Shown: positions 52,468-60,907 of the stretch, one piece after another
Numbering within the stretch: position 1 is the stretch's first letter
Layout of the letters: each line of letters opens with the position of its first letter
Assembly: GCF_947487305.1 (NCBI RefSeq)
Contig: NZ_CANKWH010000007.1
Coordinates: 1-64,000, forward strand
DNA from: an uncultured Paracoccus sp.
GTDB taxonomy: Bacteria; Pseudomonadota; Alphaproteobacteria; Rhodobacterales; Rhodobacteraceae
Direction of reading: 5' to 3'
DNA length: 64,000 nucleotides
Made by a program: the position numbers and the translations under genes
The notes under the pieces: generated by a model
Database searches by the model: none
Told to the model about the DNA's origin: nothing
Seen by the model: the letters and a program-made list of their open reading frames with translations, nothing else

Positions 52468-52764
52468 CTACGATTGGAAGGTTTCGTGGTGGCGGATGAC
52501 TTCCGCGATCACGAAATTGAGGAATTTGCGCGCGAATTCCGGGTCCAGGTCGGCCTCGCGCGCGAGGCGTTCCAGCCGCTCGATCTGAACAGCCTCGCGG
52601 GCAGGATCGGACGGCGGAAGATCGTGTTCGGCCTTCAGGCGGCCGACGGATTGGGTATGCTTGAAGCGTTCGGCCAGCGTATAGACGATGATCGCGTCCA
52701 GCCGGTCGATGCTGGCACGATGCTCTTTCAGCAGGCTTGCGGCGCGGGTCGTTGCGTCAGTCAT
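52468..52764 (-). CDS. Chorismate mutase (AroQ class)
   Basis: 98 aa, all helical. The pattern is LLKEHRASIDRLDAIIVYTLAERFKHTQSVGRLKAEHDLPPSDPAREAVQ (split at residues 12-60), with an arginine in helix 1, the K/R of helix 2 and Q/E sites of the AroQ fold. It converts chorismate to prephenate for Phe/Tyr synthesis. It lies between the GNAT gene and rpsP in the minus-strand operon, about 50 bp before rpsP. Confidence 0.9.
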   Translation of the reverse strand: MTDATTRAASLLKEHRASIDRLDAIIVYTLAERFKHTQSVGRLKAEHDLPPSDPAREAVQIERLERLAREADLDPEFARKFLNFVIAEVIRHHETFQS

Positions 52765-52803
52765 GCGCTGGCTCCGATGGCTGGCGTGGCGATCAGGGTG
52801 AAG

Positions 52804-52858
52804 GCGGGGGGCTTTCCGCCCCCCGTGCCCCCCGAGGATATTTTTGCCAAGATGAAAG
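52804..52858 (-). repeat. Dispersed intergenic repeat, copy 2
   Basis: Read on the minus strand it starts CTTTCATCTTGGC, then AAAAATATCC, then two six-G runs with a CAC spacer, closing with GGAAAGCCCCCC that can pair back. It matches the order of blocks at 43106-43157. It lies between the GNAT acetyltransferase and chorismate mutase genes within the operon. Confidence 0.6.
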
Positions 52859-52864
52859 CGGCAC

Positions 52865-53389
52865 TCATGCGACACCTGCCGGGTGGCGGTAGATCGCGCA
52901 GCTTGCGCCACGGATTTGGAAGTTGGGTGTTTCAATCACCGCGCCAAGGCGTTCGGCAAGGCGCTGCGACCGAATATTGCCGTGATCGATCAGCGAGATC
53001 AGCGGGCCAAGGCCCATCTCGCCCTGTGCATGGTTGCGGGCGGCCAGCGCGGCCTCATGGGCAAGGCCCTTGCCCTCGAAGCCCTCATAGATATGCCAGC
53101 CCAGTTCCGGCTCGGGCCAGTCGAGGTGATGGCCGACGCCGACGCGGCCGGCGGTCGCGCCGCTGGCCTTGTCTTCCAGCATCCACCAGCCAAAGCCACG
53201 GGTGATCCAATGGCCGATGGTCGCGTTGAGCGCGCCCCAGCTCTGCCAGGGTTCGAATTTGCCGCCGACATATTGAGTCCGGTCCGAAACGCCGAACGCG
53301 ATCATCGCATCCAGATCCGACAGGCGCGGCTCCCGCAGGATCAGGCGTTCGGTCTCGATCACCGGAATATCGACGGAGAGGGTGGTCAT
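52865..53389 (-). CDS. GNAT acetyltransferase (RimJ/RimL type)
   Basis: 174 aa. Typical opening ETERLILREPRLSDLDAMIAF and the acetyl-CoA region around YEGFEGKGLAHEAALAARNHA (split at residues 100-120). Family members acetylate protein N termini or small molecules; the substrate is unknown. The start overlaps the ffh stop by one base (TAATG), so translation is coupled to ffh. Confidence 0.85.
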   Translation of the reverse strand: MTTLSVDIPVIETERLILREPRLSDLDAMIAFGVSDRTQYVGGKFEPWQSWGALNATIGHWITRGFGWWMLEDKASGATAGRVGVGHHLDWPEPELGWHIYEGFEGKGLAHEAALAARNHAQGEMGLGPLISLIDHGNIRSQRLAERLGAVIETPNFQIRGASCAIYRHPAGVA

Positions 53390-54885
53390 TACTTCTTCCC
53401 GAACAGCCCCGAAAGACCCGCCGGCAGCCCTGCGCCGCCCAGTTGACCGCCCAGACCCTTGGGGTCCTGCAGCATCTTGGTCGCCTCGGCCATTTTCGCC
53501 GGATCGACATTGGCCATGTCGGGCAGGCCGCCGCCTTTGCCCTGCATCGCGCGCATGGCCTGCTTCAGCATGCCGCCCTTGCCCATCTTGCCGAGCTTCT
53601 TCATCGTGTCGCCCATCTGGCGCTGCATCTTCAGAAGCCGGTTCAGTTCCGCCACGTCCAGACCCGCACCGGCGGCGATGCGCTTCTTGCGGCTGGCCTG
53701 CAAGAGGTCGGGATTGGCCCGTTCCTTCTTGGTCATCGAGTTGATCAGCGCGATCTGGCGGCGAATGGCGCTGTCATCCATGCCGGCCTCTTCGGCCTGC
53801 TTGGCCATCTTGCCCATGCCCGGCATCATCGACATGATGGACTGCATCCCGCCCATCTTCTGCATCTGCTCAAGCTGGTTCCTGAGGTCGTTCATGTTGA
53901 ACAGGCCCTTCTGGAAACGCTTCATCATGCGCTCGGCCTGCTCGACCTCCAGCACTTCCTGCGCCTTCTCGACCAGCGCGACGATATCGCCCATGCCGAG
54001 GATGCGGCCGGCGATGCGCTGCGCGTCGAAGCCTTCCAGCGCGTCCATCTTTTCGCCCAGACCGACGAAGCGGATCGGCTTGCCGGTCACGGCCCGCATC
54101 GACAGCGCCGCACCGCCGCGCCCGTCGCCATCCATCCGGGTCAGCACCACGCCCGAGATGCCGACCTTGCCATCGAACTCGGTCGCCACGTTCACCGCGT
54201 CCTGACCGGTCAGACCGTCGACGACCAGCAGCGTCTCGCGCGGGTTGGCCACATCACGGACCGCCTGCACCTCGTCCATCAGCACTTCGTCGATATGCAG
54301 ACGACCGGCGGTGTCCAGCATGTAGACGTCATAGCCCCCCAGCGTCGCCTGCTGCTTGGCGCGCTTGGCGATCTGCACGGCACTTTCGCCCTTGATGATC
54401 GGCAGCGTATCGACGCCGATCTGCTGACCAAGGATCGCCAGCTGCTCCATCGCCGCCGGGCGGTTGGTGTCGAGCGAGGCCATCAGCACCCGCTTCTTCT
54501 CGCGGTCCTTCAGGCGCTTCGCCAGCTTCGCCGTGGTGGTGGTCTTGCCCGAGCCTTGCAGACCGACCATCAGGATCGGCGCGGGCGGGTTGCCGATGCG
54601 CAGCGCCTCGGGCTCGCCCTCCCCCTGCAGCACCTTGATCAGCTCGTCATGGACGATCTTCACCACCTGCTGGCCCGGGGTGATCGATTTCGTCACAGCC
54701 GCGCCCGTGGCCTTGCCGGTCACCGTCTTGACGAAGTTCCGCGCCACCGGCAGCGAGACATCGGCCTCCAGCAGCGCGGTGCGCACCTCGCGCATGGCGG
54801 CGGTAACGTCATCCTCGGTCAGTGCGCCCTGCTTGGTCAGCCGGTCGAAGACGCCGCCCAAGCGGTCTGACAGGTTCTCGAACAT
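53389..54885 (-). CDS. ffh: Signal recognition particle GTPase Ffh
   Basis: 498 aa. An N domain (1-85) is followed by the G domain, with P-loop GLQGSGKTTT (108-117), and DTAGRLHIDE and TRMDGDGRGG further on. The methionine-rich M domain (from about 300, MMPGMGKM and LLKMQRQMGD) binds SRP RNA and signal peptides. The start at 54885 has GGAGG 7 bp upstream. It is the first gene of the translation operon, behind a structured leader. Confidence 0.96.
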   Translation of the reverse strand: MFENLSDRLGGVFDRLTKQGALTEDDVTAAMREVRTALLEADVSLPVARNFVKTVTGKATGAAVTKSITPGQQVVKIVHDELIKVLQGEGEPEALRIGNPPAPILMVGLQGSGKTTTTAKLAKRLKDREKKRVLMASLDTNRPAAMEQLAILGQQIGVDTLPIIKGESAVQIAKRAKQQATLGGYDVYMLDTAGRLHIDEVLMDEVQAVRDVANPRETLLVVDGLTGQDAVNVATEFDGKVGISGVVLTRMDGDGRGGAALSMRAVTGKPIRFVGLGEKMDALEGFDAQRIAGRILGMGDIVALVEKAQEVLEVEQAERMMKRFQKGLFNMNDLRNQLEQMQKMGGMQSIMSMMPGMGKMAKQAEEAGMDDSAIRRQIALINSMTKKERANPDLLQASRKKRIAAGAGLDVAELNRLLKMQRQMGDTMKKLGKMGKGGMLKQAMRAMQGKGGGLPDMANVDPAKMAEATKMLQDPKGLGGQLGGAGLPAGLSGLFGKK

Positions 54886-54943
54886 CGCGGGCCTCCTGCG
54901 GTCCAACTACCCCGGCCCGGACGGACCAAGAAAAACAGTAATG

Positions 54944-55016
54944 CCCCCGTGGGCGCGACGCGCTGACGGGGGGCGATCCCCGTATCGGACGGGGACCGGA
55001 AGGATTGGCCTTCCGG
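54944..55016 (-). ncRNA. Structured ffh leader with three perfect hairpins
   Basis: Three consecutive perfect stems lie within the transcribed leader. CCCCCGT/ACGGGGG (54944-54950 with 54966-54972) encloses a second GCGCG/CGCGC pairing. TCCCCGT/ACGGGGA (54977-54983 with 54989-54995) has a five-base loop. CCGGAAGG/CCTTCCGG (54996-55003 with 55009-55016) also has a five-base loop. The last two abut. Their placement between the promoter at 55028-55056 and the ffh start suggests a regulatory leader. No SRP RNA signature is seen. Confidence 0.55.
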
Positions 55017-55027
55017 GAATTGAGGCT

Positions 55028-55056
55028 CTGATAAGAAAAAACGGCCCCCGAGTCAA
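55028..55056 (-). promoter_or_regulatory. Promoter for the ffh operon
   Basis: On the minus strand TTGACT (55056-55051), 17-bp spacer, TATCAG (55033-55028): a good match to a sigma-70-type promoter. Its -35 lies in the loop and its spacer in the 3' arm and T tract of the azoR terminator. The predicted start near 55020 gives a leader of about 135 nt. Confidence 0.6.
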
Positions 55057-55070
55057 CGAGGGCCGTTTTT
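55036..55070 (-). terminator. Terminator of azoR
   Basis: ACGGCCC (55041-55047) pairs with GGGCCGT (55060-55066), extended by AAAAA/TTTT, giving T runs on both strands. It lies 17 bp after the azoR stop and overlaps the ffh promoter. Confidence 0.8.
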
Positions 55071-55086
55071 GGCTGGCACGGAAGGA

Positions 55087-55674
55087 TCAGGCGGCCAGTT
55101 TTTCCAGGTCTGCACTCGCCCGGGCCAGCGAGGCCTCGCGGTCGAAGACCAGACGGTCAGCGGCGACGAATTCGACATTGGTGATGCCGAAGAAGCCGAG
55201 GATGAAGCGGATATAGGCCGAGGCATGGTCCAGTTCCGAACCGATCGGCGTGCCCGAGGCGCTATAGGCCACGATGGCGCGCTTGCCGGTCAAGAGGCCC
55301 TCGGGGCCGGCCTCGGTATAGCGGAAGCTGATGCCGGTCCGGGCGATCTGGTCGATCCAGCTTTTCAGCGGCGCGCCGATGGCAAAGTTGTAGATCGGCA
55401 TACCGATGACCAGCACGTCGGCCTCTTGCACTTCCTTCAGATAGGCGTCCGAGGTGGCAACAGCCGTGGCATGTGCGGTGGACGCGTCACCGGCGGTGCC
55501 GCGGGTGGCCTCGACCCAAGTGCCGTCGATTGCCGGGACACCCTTGGCGAGATCGCGGTAGGTGACACTGGCATTCGGATGGCTGGCTTTCAGCTTGGAA
55601 ACAATATCGGCGGTCAGCTTGCGCGAGACCGAGGCGTCGCCGGTGATGGCGCTGTCGAGGTGCAGGATGTTCAT
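55087..55674 (-). CDS. azoR: FMN-dependent NADH-azoreductase
   Basis: 195-aa flavodoxin-like NADH:quinone/azo reductase. LHLDSAITGDASVSRKLT (residues 4-21) binds the FMN phosphate. MPIYNFAIGAPLKSWIDQI and YSASGTPIG are FMN-contact loops of AzoR. It reduces quinones and azo dyes by two electrons. It is divergent from a LysR gene, about 100 bp apart, which is probably its regulator. Confidence 0.92.
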   Translation of the reverse strand: MNILHLDSAITGDASVSRKLTADIVSKLKASHPNASVTYRDLAKGVPAIDGTWVEATRGTAGDASTAHATAVATSDAYLKEVQEADVLVIGMPIYNFAIGAPLKSWIDQIARTGISFRYTEAGPEGLLTGKRAIVAYSASGTPIGSELDHASAYIRFILGFFGITNVEFVAADRLVFDREASLARASADLEKLAA

Positions 55675-55784
55675 GTGGCTCTCTTCCCGAAATCTGGTGA
55701 CGATCTGTTTGCGCCGATATAAGCCCTTGCAGCTCTGCGCATATCCGCAATAATCGCGCAGGTTCTGTTCAGGTGCGCACAAAA

Positions 55785-56624
55785 ATGGAAGATTGGGACG
55801 GTATTCGTACGGCACTGGCCGTCGCGCGTGCAGGCACGGTCAGCGGTGCGGCCTCCGCGCTTGGTGTCCATCATGCGACGGTCATCCGCCATATCGACGC
55901 GCTGGAGGATCGCCTTGGGGCAAGGCTGTTCCAGCGCCATCCGCGCGGCTATTCGCTGACCGAGGCCGGCCAGACCCTGATGGACGAGGCCAGCGCCGCC
56001 GATGCCCGCTTCGCCCAGATGGCGGCGCGGATCGCCGGCTCGGGCGACAGGATCGAAGGCGAGATCGTCGTCACCGCCCTGCCCGACCTGACCGAGATGA
56101 TCATGCCGAGGCTGATCGAGCTGATGCGCGCGAACCCCGGCCTCAGGCTGCGCTACATGACCGACATCCGGCTCTATCGGCTGGACACGGGCGAGGCCCA
56201 TATCGCCATCCGTGCCGGCGCCCGCCCGACCGAACCCGATTACATCGCCCAGCCCCTGATGCAGCTCCATGCCGCGCTTTACGGCTCTCCCGCCTATGTC
56301 GAAGAGGTGGGCATGATCGAGGATGTCAGCGCCCATCGCTTCATCCTGCCGGGCCCTGAGGCCCGGCGTTCGCCGGCGATGCGCTGGCTGGCCGACCAGA
56401 TCCCGCCCGAGAACGTGGTCCTTGTCAGCAATGATTTCGAAGCACGGCTGACGGCGATCCGGGCCGGGCTGGGGCTGGGCTGGGTCAGCCCGATGCGCGC
56501 CACCGGGCTGGTCGAGGTGCTGTCGCTGTCGGAATGGGATGCGCAATTCTGGCTCGTCACCCATGTCGACTTGCACCGTACGGCCAAGGTGCAGGCGGTG
56601 CTGTCGGCCCTGAAGGCGAAATAG
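55785..56624 (+). CDS. LysR-family transcriptional regulator
   Basis: 279 aa. N-terminal HTH with VSGAASALGVHHATVIRHIDAL (split at residues 18-40), then a shorter LysR effector domain. HHATVIRHI is typical of the group controlling azoreductase- or quinone-type genes. A GTG at 55773 could add four residues. Divergent from azoR, so regulation of it in response to quinones or electrophiles is likely but not shown. Confidence 0.88.
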   Translation: MEDWDGIRTALAVARAGTVSGAASALGVHHATVIRHIDALEDRLGARLFQRHPRGYSLTEAGQTLMDEASAADARFAQMAARIAGSGDRIEGEIVVTALPDLTEMIMPRLIELMRANPGLRLRYMTDIRLYRLDTGEAHIAIRAGARPTEPDYIAQPLMQLHAALYGSPAYVEEVGMIEDVSAHRFILPGPEARRSPAMRWLADQIPPENVVLVSNDFEARLTAIRAGLGLGWVSPMRATGLVEVLSLSEWDAQFWLVTHVDLHRTAKVQAVLSALKAK

Positions 56625-56639
56625 CAGCAACATCACCAG

Positions 56640-57512
56640 CTAATGCGGCTTGCCCTGCCGTCGGAACCAGTCGCGCACATCCTGAAGCTTGCCGCGCGAG
56701 ACGGGAATGATCTCGCCCGAGGCGGTCTTGACGTTCGATCCGGACATTTCCACCGCCTCGGCGCGCGACACCCAGTAGGATCGGTGCGTCTGGATACCGT
56801 CGCCATCCTCGAGTTGCTCCAGAAAATCCTTCATCCGGGCGCGGAACTCGGCCGTGCCGGTCTTGGTCGTCACCACAAGGTAATGCTCGGCGCTGCGGAC
56901 GCTGCGGATCAGCGGCACCGGCAGCGACCGACCGTTCAGCACGACATAGCGGATCGCCGGGGCCGCGGGCGCCGCCGGCTTCGCGGGGGCACTGTCCGCA
57001 TTTGCACTGGCCCGGCTCTTCTCGGCCTCGAGACGCTGGATCGGCAGCAGCCAGACCAGCGCGATCGTCTCGATCACCTGGGCGATGAAGCAGTTCTTGA
57101 TGATGGTGATCCAGTTGATCGAATGGCCCCGCGCCGGTACCAGGTCGCCAAAGATCACCGGCATGGCCGAGGCAAAGGCGGTCAGCGCAATCACAAGCGG
57201 GACGGTTGCCCCGATCATCGGCAGCGGACCCGTCGAAACCTTGGGCCAGAAACGGATCAGCGCATCGACCCAGAAGGGAAGCAGCAGAAGGTAGAGCGCG
57301 ACCGAAACTGTCCAGTAGAACAGTCGCGACTGGTATTCCGGCAGGCTGGGAAACAGCGTCGGATCGCTGGTTCCGATGGCCAGCAAGAATCCGGCCAGCA
57401 GAATCAGCACCCGGCGGCTGTAGATCAACTTGCGCAATTCACGTGACGTGAAGTGCACAATCCCACCGTTCACGAGCACAACGTGAAGTTTAAGACTGTC
57501 GTTTTGGCTCAT
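56640..57512 (-). CDS. Membrane-bound LytTR-family transcriptional regulator
   Basis: 290 aa. Four membrane helices (about 34-50, 68-85, 100-122 and 135-158) are followed by an Ala/Pro linker and a C-terminal LytTR DNA-binding domain (about 190-285, with RSAEHYLVVTTKTG and IQTHRSYWVSRAEAV). Unlike classical LytTR response regulators it has no receiver domain; it would sense through the membrane. The target genes are unknown. It faces the LysR gene with 15 bp between stops. Confidence 0.88.
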   Translation of the reverse strand: MSQNDSLKLHVVLVNGGIVHFTSRELRKLIYSRRVLILLAGFLLAIGTSDPTLFPSLPEYQSRLFYWTVSVALYLLLLPFWVDALIRFWPKVSTGPLPMIGATVPLVIALTAFASAMPVIFGDLVPARGHSINWITIIKNCFIAQVIETIALVWLLPIQRLEAEKSRASANADSAPAKPAAPAAPAIRYVVLNGRSLPVPLIRSVRSAEHYLVVTTKTGTAEFRARMKDFLEQLEDGDGIQTHRSYWVSRAEAVEMSGSNVKTASGEIIPVSRGKLQDVRDWFRRQGKPH

Positions 57513-57980
57513 CTGTTCTGTTCTGCTATCGGCTGACTACTCGTTCAGCTCAATTGGCCCCTTCCCGAGGTTATGGCCGTTGCAAGCGCCGAGGGTTGGT
57601 CAGTGATTGTTTAGTTTTAACAAGTAATTCCGGGTCGGTTCCCGGCACTGACCACACCCTCGCGCGCGGCCAGCCTCGTGAAACCTTTCCCTCGCCCCGG
57701 TCGTGTTCGTCAGGGAATTTCCAGTCAATTCCTGTAGGCTCAAATTGTCATAGGTCTATTATGACAGCACATTGCCGTTGATGCCAGTTTCTGCTGATCG
57801 CGCCCAAGCCGATGACGCTGCGGCAGGCTGAATCTGGCCGGCTGGTCAGGGCAAGTTGCCTGCCCGAATGAGGCGCCCGTTCCTCGCGCCCGCTGCTTCC
57901 CGTTTTCTGGCAGTCTCGCCGTCAGCCCCGTCTTCCATCCGGGAATGAACTGGCGCAATCTGCCCGCGAAGGAGGCCCCC
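57513..57980. other. Long intergenic region with a palindrome
   Basis: About 470 bp between two divergent genes, more AT-rich than its surroundings. No convincing gene. The clearest signal is the 21-bp dyad at 57746-57766. A TTTAGTTTTAACAAG stretch near 57610 may be part of a promoter. Nothing else was recognised. Confidence 0.5.
57746..57766. promoter_or_regulatory. Perfect 7+7+7 palindrome, candidate operator
   Basis: TGTCATA (57746-57752) and TATGACA (57760-57766) form a perfect inverted repeat around GGTCTAT. The 21-bp size and half-site spacing suit a dimeric regulator such as GntR, TetR or CRP/FNR type. It lies about 215 bp before the AhpD-like gene and about 235 bp before the LytTR gene. 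Confidence 0.5.
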
Positions 57981-58559
57981 ATGACCCAAGACGCCCATCC
58001 CATCAGCCGCTTCGCCATTCCCGATCTGCAAAGCCTGCCCGAGGACCTGCGCGAGGCCATCGCCAAGGTGTCCGAGAAATCGGGCTTCATCCCCAATATC
58101 TTTCTCGCGCTGGCCCATCGCCCGGCCGAATTCCGCGCCTTCTTCGCCTATCACGACGCGCTGATGGACAGCGACGAGGGCCTGTCGAAGGCCGAGCGCG
58201 AGTTGATCGTCGTCGCCACCAGCGGGCTGAACCGCTGCCAGTATTGCGTGGTTGCACATGGCGCCATCCTGCGCATTCGGGCCAAGAATGTGCATATCGC
58301 CGATCAGGTGGCGGTGAACTGGCGCAAGGCCGATCTGACCGACCGTCAGCGCGCCATGCTGGCCTATGCCGAAAAGGTCACGCTGGACGCCCAGTCCATC
58401 ACCGATGCCGATCATCAGGCGCTGGAATCGGCGGGTTTCACCGCCGACGAGATCTGGGACATTGCCGCCATCGCCGCCTTTTTCGGCATGTCGAACCGGC
58501 TGGTGAACGCGGGCGACATCCGGCCCAACGACGAGTTCTACATGCTGGGCCGGTCGTGA
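57981..58559 (+). CDS. AhpD-like peroxidase-related protein
   Basis: 192-aa all-helical carboxymuconolactone decarboxylase-like fold with the redox-active NRCQYCVVAHG motif (C-x-x-C, about 90-93). It resembles uncharacterised peroxidase-related proteins of AhpD type. A strong GAAGGAGG lies 5 bp upstream of the start. It would act as an alkylhydroperoxidase or disulfide reductase; the partner is unknown. It is followed after 10 bp by an EamA transporter. Confidence 0.87.
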   Translation: MTQDAHPISRFAIPDLQSLPEDLREAIAKVSEKSGFIPNIFLALAHRPAEFRAFFAYHDALMDSDEGLSKAERELIVVATSGLNRCQYCVVAHGAILRIRAKNVHIADQVAVNWRKADLTDRQRAMLAYAEKVTLDAQSITDADHQALESAGFTADEIWDIAAIAAFFGMSNRLVNAGDIRPNDEFYMLGRS

Positions 58560-58569
58560 GCCGATCGGC

Positions 58570-59508
58570 ATGAACCGCCCCCGGATCCCCGCCCCCACAG
58601 CCGCCATCGACGTGCAGATGGGCAAGGCAGAATGGGCCCAGCTTCTGCTGTTGTCGCTGATCTGGGGCGCCTCGTTCTTCCTCATCGCCCTCGCCGTCAC
58701 CGGCCTGCCGGTCCTTACCATCGTCACCCTGCGCGTCGGCGTGGCGGCCGTGGTGCTGTGGCTGGTCGTGGCGTTGAGCGGTGTGCCCCTGCCGCGCGAG
58801 CCGGCGATCTGGGGCGCGTTTCTGGTCATGGGCTTTCTGAACAACGTGGTGCCCTTCGGGCTGATCGTCTGGGGCCAGACGGCGATCCCCTCGGGTCTGG
58901 CCTCGATCCTCAACGCCACCACGCCGCTCTGGACCGTCATCGTCACCTCGGCCTTCCTGAGTGATGAGGCAGCGACCCCGGCCAAGTTGATGGGCGTGGT
59001 TCTGGGTCTGGGCGGCGTGGCGGTGATGATCGGGCTCGACACGCTGGCCGGACTTGGCCATGCCGTTCTGCCTCAGCTGGCCATCCTTGGTGCGGCGATC
59101 TCCTATGCCTTTGCCGGCACCTTTGGCCGCCGCTTCCGCCGCATGGGCGTCGATCCGATCACCACCAGCGCCGGCATGGTCACAGGCTCGACGCTGATCC
59201 TGCTGCCGGTGATGCTGGCCGTGGACGGGCTGCCGGGCGCCGACGTGCCGGGCACGGTCTGGCTGTCGGTGATCCTTCTGGGCGTGATCTGCACCGGGCT
59301 GGCCTATGTGCTCTATTTCCGCATCCTCGCCCGCGCCGGCGCGACCAACCTGTCGCTGGTCACCTTCCTCGTCCCGGTCTCGGCCATCCTGCTGGGCTGG
59401 CTGTTCCTGAACGAGTCGTTAGGGTTGGCGCATCTGCTGGGTGTTCTGATGATCGCCGCAGGGCTGGCGCTGATTGACGGGCGGCTGACCCGCCGGCTGT
59501 TCGCCTGA
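58570..59508 (+). CDS. EamA/DMT-family transporter
   Basis: 312 aa with ten membrane helices in two EamA repeats (about 15-145 and 165-300). WGASFFLIALAV near the start and FLVPVSAILLGWLFLNESL near the end are typical of drug/metabolite exporters. The substrate cannot be inferred. It is 10 bp after the AhpD-like gene, so the two may share a transcript. Confidence 0.9.
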   Translation: MNRPRIPAPTAAIDVQMGKAEWAQLLLLSLIWGASFFLIALAVTGLPVLTIVTLRVGVAAVVLWLVVALSGVPLPREPAIWGAFLVMGFLNNVVPFGLIVWGQTAIPSGLASILNATTPLWTVIVTSAFLSDEAATPAKLMGVVLGLGGVAVMIGLDTLAGLGHAVLPQLAILGAAISYAFAGTFGRRFRRMGVDPITTSAGMVTGSTLILLPVMLAVDGLPGADVPGTVWLSVILLGVICTGLAYVLYFRILARAGATNLSLVTFLVPVSAILLGWLFLNESLGLAHLLGVLMIAAGLALIDGRLTRRLFA

Positions 59509-59518
59509 CGCCGCCAAA

Positions 59519-59550
59519 GCAAAACGCCCGCACCTTTCGGCACGGGCGTT
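59519..59550 (-). terminator. Terminator between EamA gene and rpsO
   Basis: AACGCCCG (59523-59530) pairs with CGGGCGTT (59543-59550); on the minus strand a TTTT run follows, so it ends the rpsO transcript and may also slow the EamA transcript. Confidence 0.75.
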
Positions 59551-59572
59551 CGAAACCGGAAAGACCGGGCGC

Positions 59573-59842
59573 TTAGCGGCGGATGCCGAGGCGCTTGATC
59601 AGGTCCTGGTAACGGGCCTCGTCCTTGCCCTTCAGATAGTCCAGCAGCTTGCGGCGCTGCGCGACCATCATCAGCAGGCCGCGGCGGCTGTGGTTGTCTT
59701 TCTTGTGGGTCTTGAAGTGCTCGGTCAGCGTGGAAATGCGCGAGGTCAGGATTGCGACCTGAACTTCGGGCGAACCGGTATCGCCGGCCTTGGTGGCGAA
59801 TTCGCTGATGACCTTGTTCTTCTCTTCAACCGTGATCGACAT
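59573..59842 (-). CDS. rpsO: Ribosomal protein S15
   Basis: 89 aa, the standard length. [16 protein letters not shown] and [20 protein letters not shown] are diagnostic. S15 binds 16S rRNA early in platform assembly. GAAGGAG precedes the ATG. It is usually followed by pnp; here the neighbour on that side is the convergent EamA gene, so pnp is not in this unit. Confidence 0.96.
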   Translation of the reverse strand: MSITVEEKNKVISEFATKAGDTGSPEVQVAILTSRISTLTEHFKTHKKDNHSRRGLLMMVAQRRKLLDYLKGKDEARYQDLIKRLGIRR

Positions 59843-59983
59843 CGGGGTCTCCTTCTCGGATCAAAGGGTTATGGCGCAGGCCGGGATGTCGTCCAGCAAG
59901 GCCCATGGAGGTGTCGTACCGGAAGCAGCCGGCCGACTGGCGGCGTATAGGAAAATACCCGAGAAAAGGAAAGCACTTTCGGC

Positions 59984-60796
59984 CTAGCCAAGCCGGCTCC
60001 AGCCGCAGCGTTCGGCATAGCTCTCAGGCGCGACCGAGACCGGCGCTGCGCGCGCCGCGCCGGTTTCTGCATAGGCGGCCATGTTCCGCAGCGAACGATA
60101 GAGATGCAGCTTGTGCCAAGAAATCGTTGTCGTCGTTGCCCGCAGCGGCAATTGTGCCCGCCATTTTCGATGCATGTAGTCGTAGCTGTCGCGATAGCCT
60201 TCCCCCAGATCCTTCGAGAACCGGTCGTTATGGACCAGCGGCAGCGGCACGTTATAGACACCCAGCCCTGCCATGCGCGCGGTCTGAACGATATCGAGCC
60301 CATAGAAATGGAAATGCGGCAGCTTCTCGTCAAATCGCAGTCCCATTCCCGGCCGCAGGATGATCAACAACTCGTCGGCACTCATGATCGGTTCGGGTTG
60401 CAACGCAACTCCGCCGATCACGCTGGACAAGGCCGAACACCAGACCGGCCCCCAATGCCGTCCGTCCGACCCGACGCCATAGGCCGCAACAATGCCCCAG
60501 TTCTGGTCCAGCGCCTCGACCTCCGCCAAACGATCCGTCAGCACCTGGTCCCAGCCTTCGGGAAGGTAGACATCATGATGCGCGAGAATGCAGACCGCGT
60601 CGGGATTCCGATCCAGCAGGCGGTTATAGCCGATGGTCGCCGACGGCGGGTTTTCCTCGACATCCAGTTTCAGGCGACCCGAAACGATTGCCGGAGAAGC
60701 CCGCAGATTCCGGTTCAGAATCTCCGGATCGTTGCTCAGGCAACAGACCACGAAGGGCGGCTGATAACCCGGGGCGCAATTCGTTTCTGCAATCAT
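59984..60796 (-). CDS. Glycosyltransferase-like protein
   Basis: 270 aa from the start at 60796; an upstream ATG at 60868 would add 24 residues without a clear ribosome site. An opening PPFVVCCLSNDPEILNRNL is followed by CILAHHDVYLPEGWDQVL (about 70-87), a DxD-like site of GT-A-type glycosyltransferases, and a long region with HFHFYGLDIVQTARMAGL. The acceptor is unknown. It has no signal or membrane segment. It may help make a surface polysaccharide, but no cluster is adjacent. Confidence 0.6.
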   Translation of the reverse strand: MIAETNCAPGYQPPFVVCCLSNDPEILNRNLRASPAIVSGRLKLDVEENPPSATIGYNRLLDRNPDAVCILAHHDVYLPEGWDQVLTDRLAEVEALDQNWGIVAAYGVGSDGRHWGPVWCSALSSVIGGVALQPEPIMSADELLIILRPGMGLRFDEKLPHFHFYGLDIVQTARMAGLGVYNVPLPLVHNDRFSKDLGEGYRDSYDYMHRKWRAQLPLRATTTTISWHKLHLYRSLRNMAAYAETGAARAAPVSVAPESYAERCGWSRLG

Positions 60797-60907
60797 GTAA
60801 CCGGGTCCACCGCCTGCCAATAAGATCGAGACAATCTTTGGCCACAGGGATAGCCCGAAATCGACCATTGCGCCATATCGCTGGTTACGCGATCTGCAGG
60901 GAAGCTT

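Noticed and set aside
54900..55020. Possible SRP (4.5S) RNA because of GGAAGG hairpins next to ffh
   Set aside because: The conserved SRP domain IV pattern is missing; the GGAAGG is one arm of a simple perfect hairpin.
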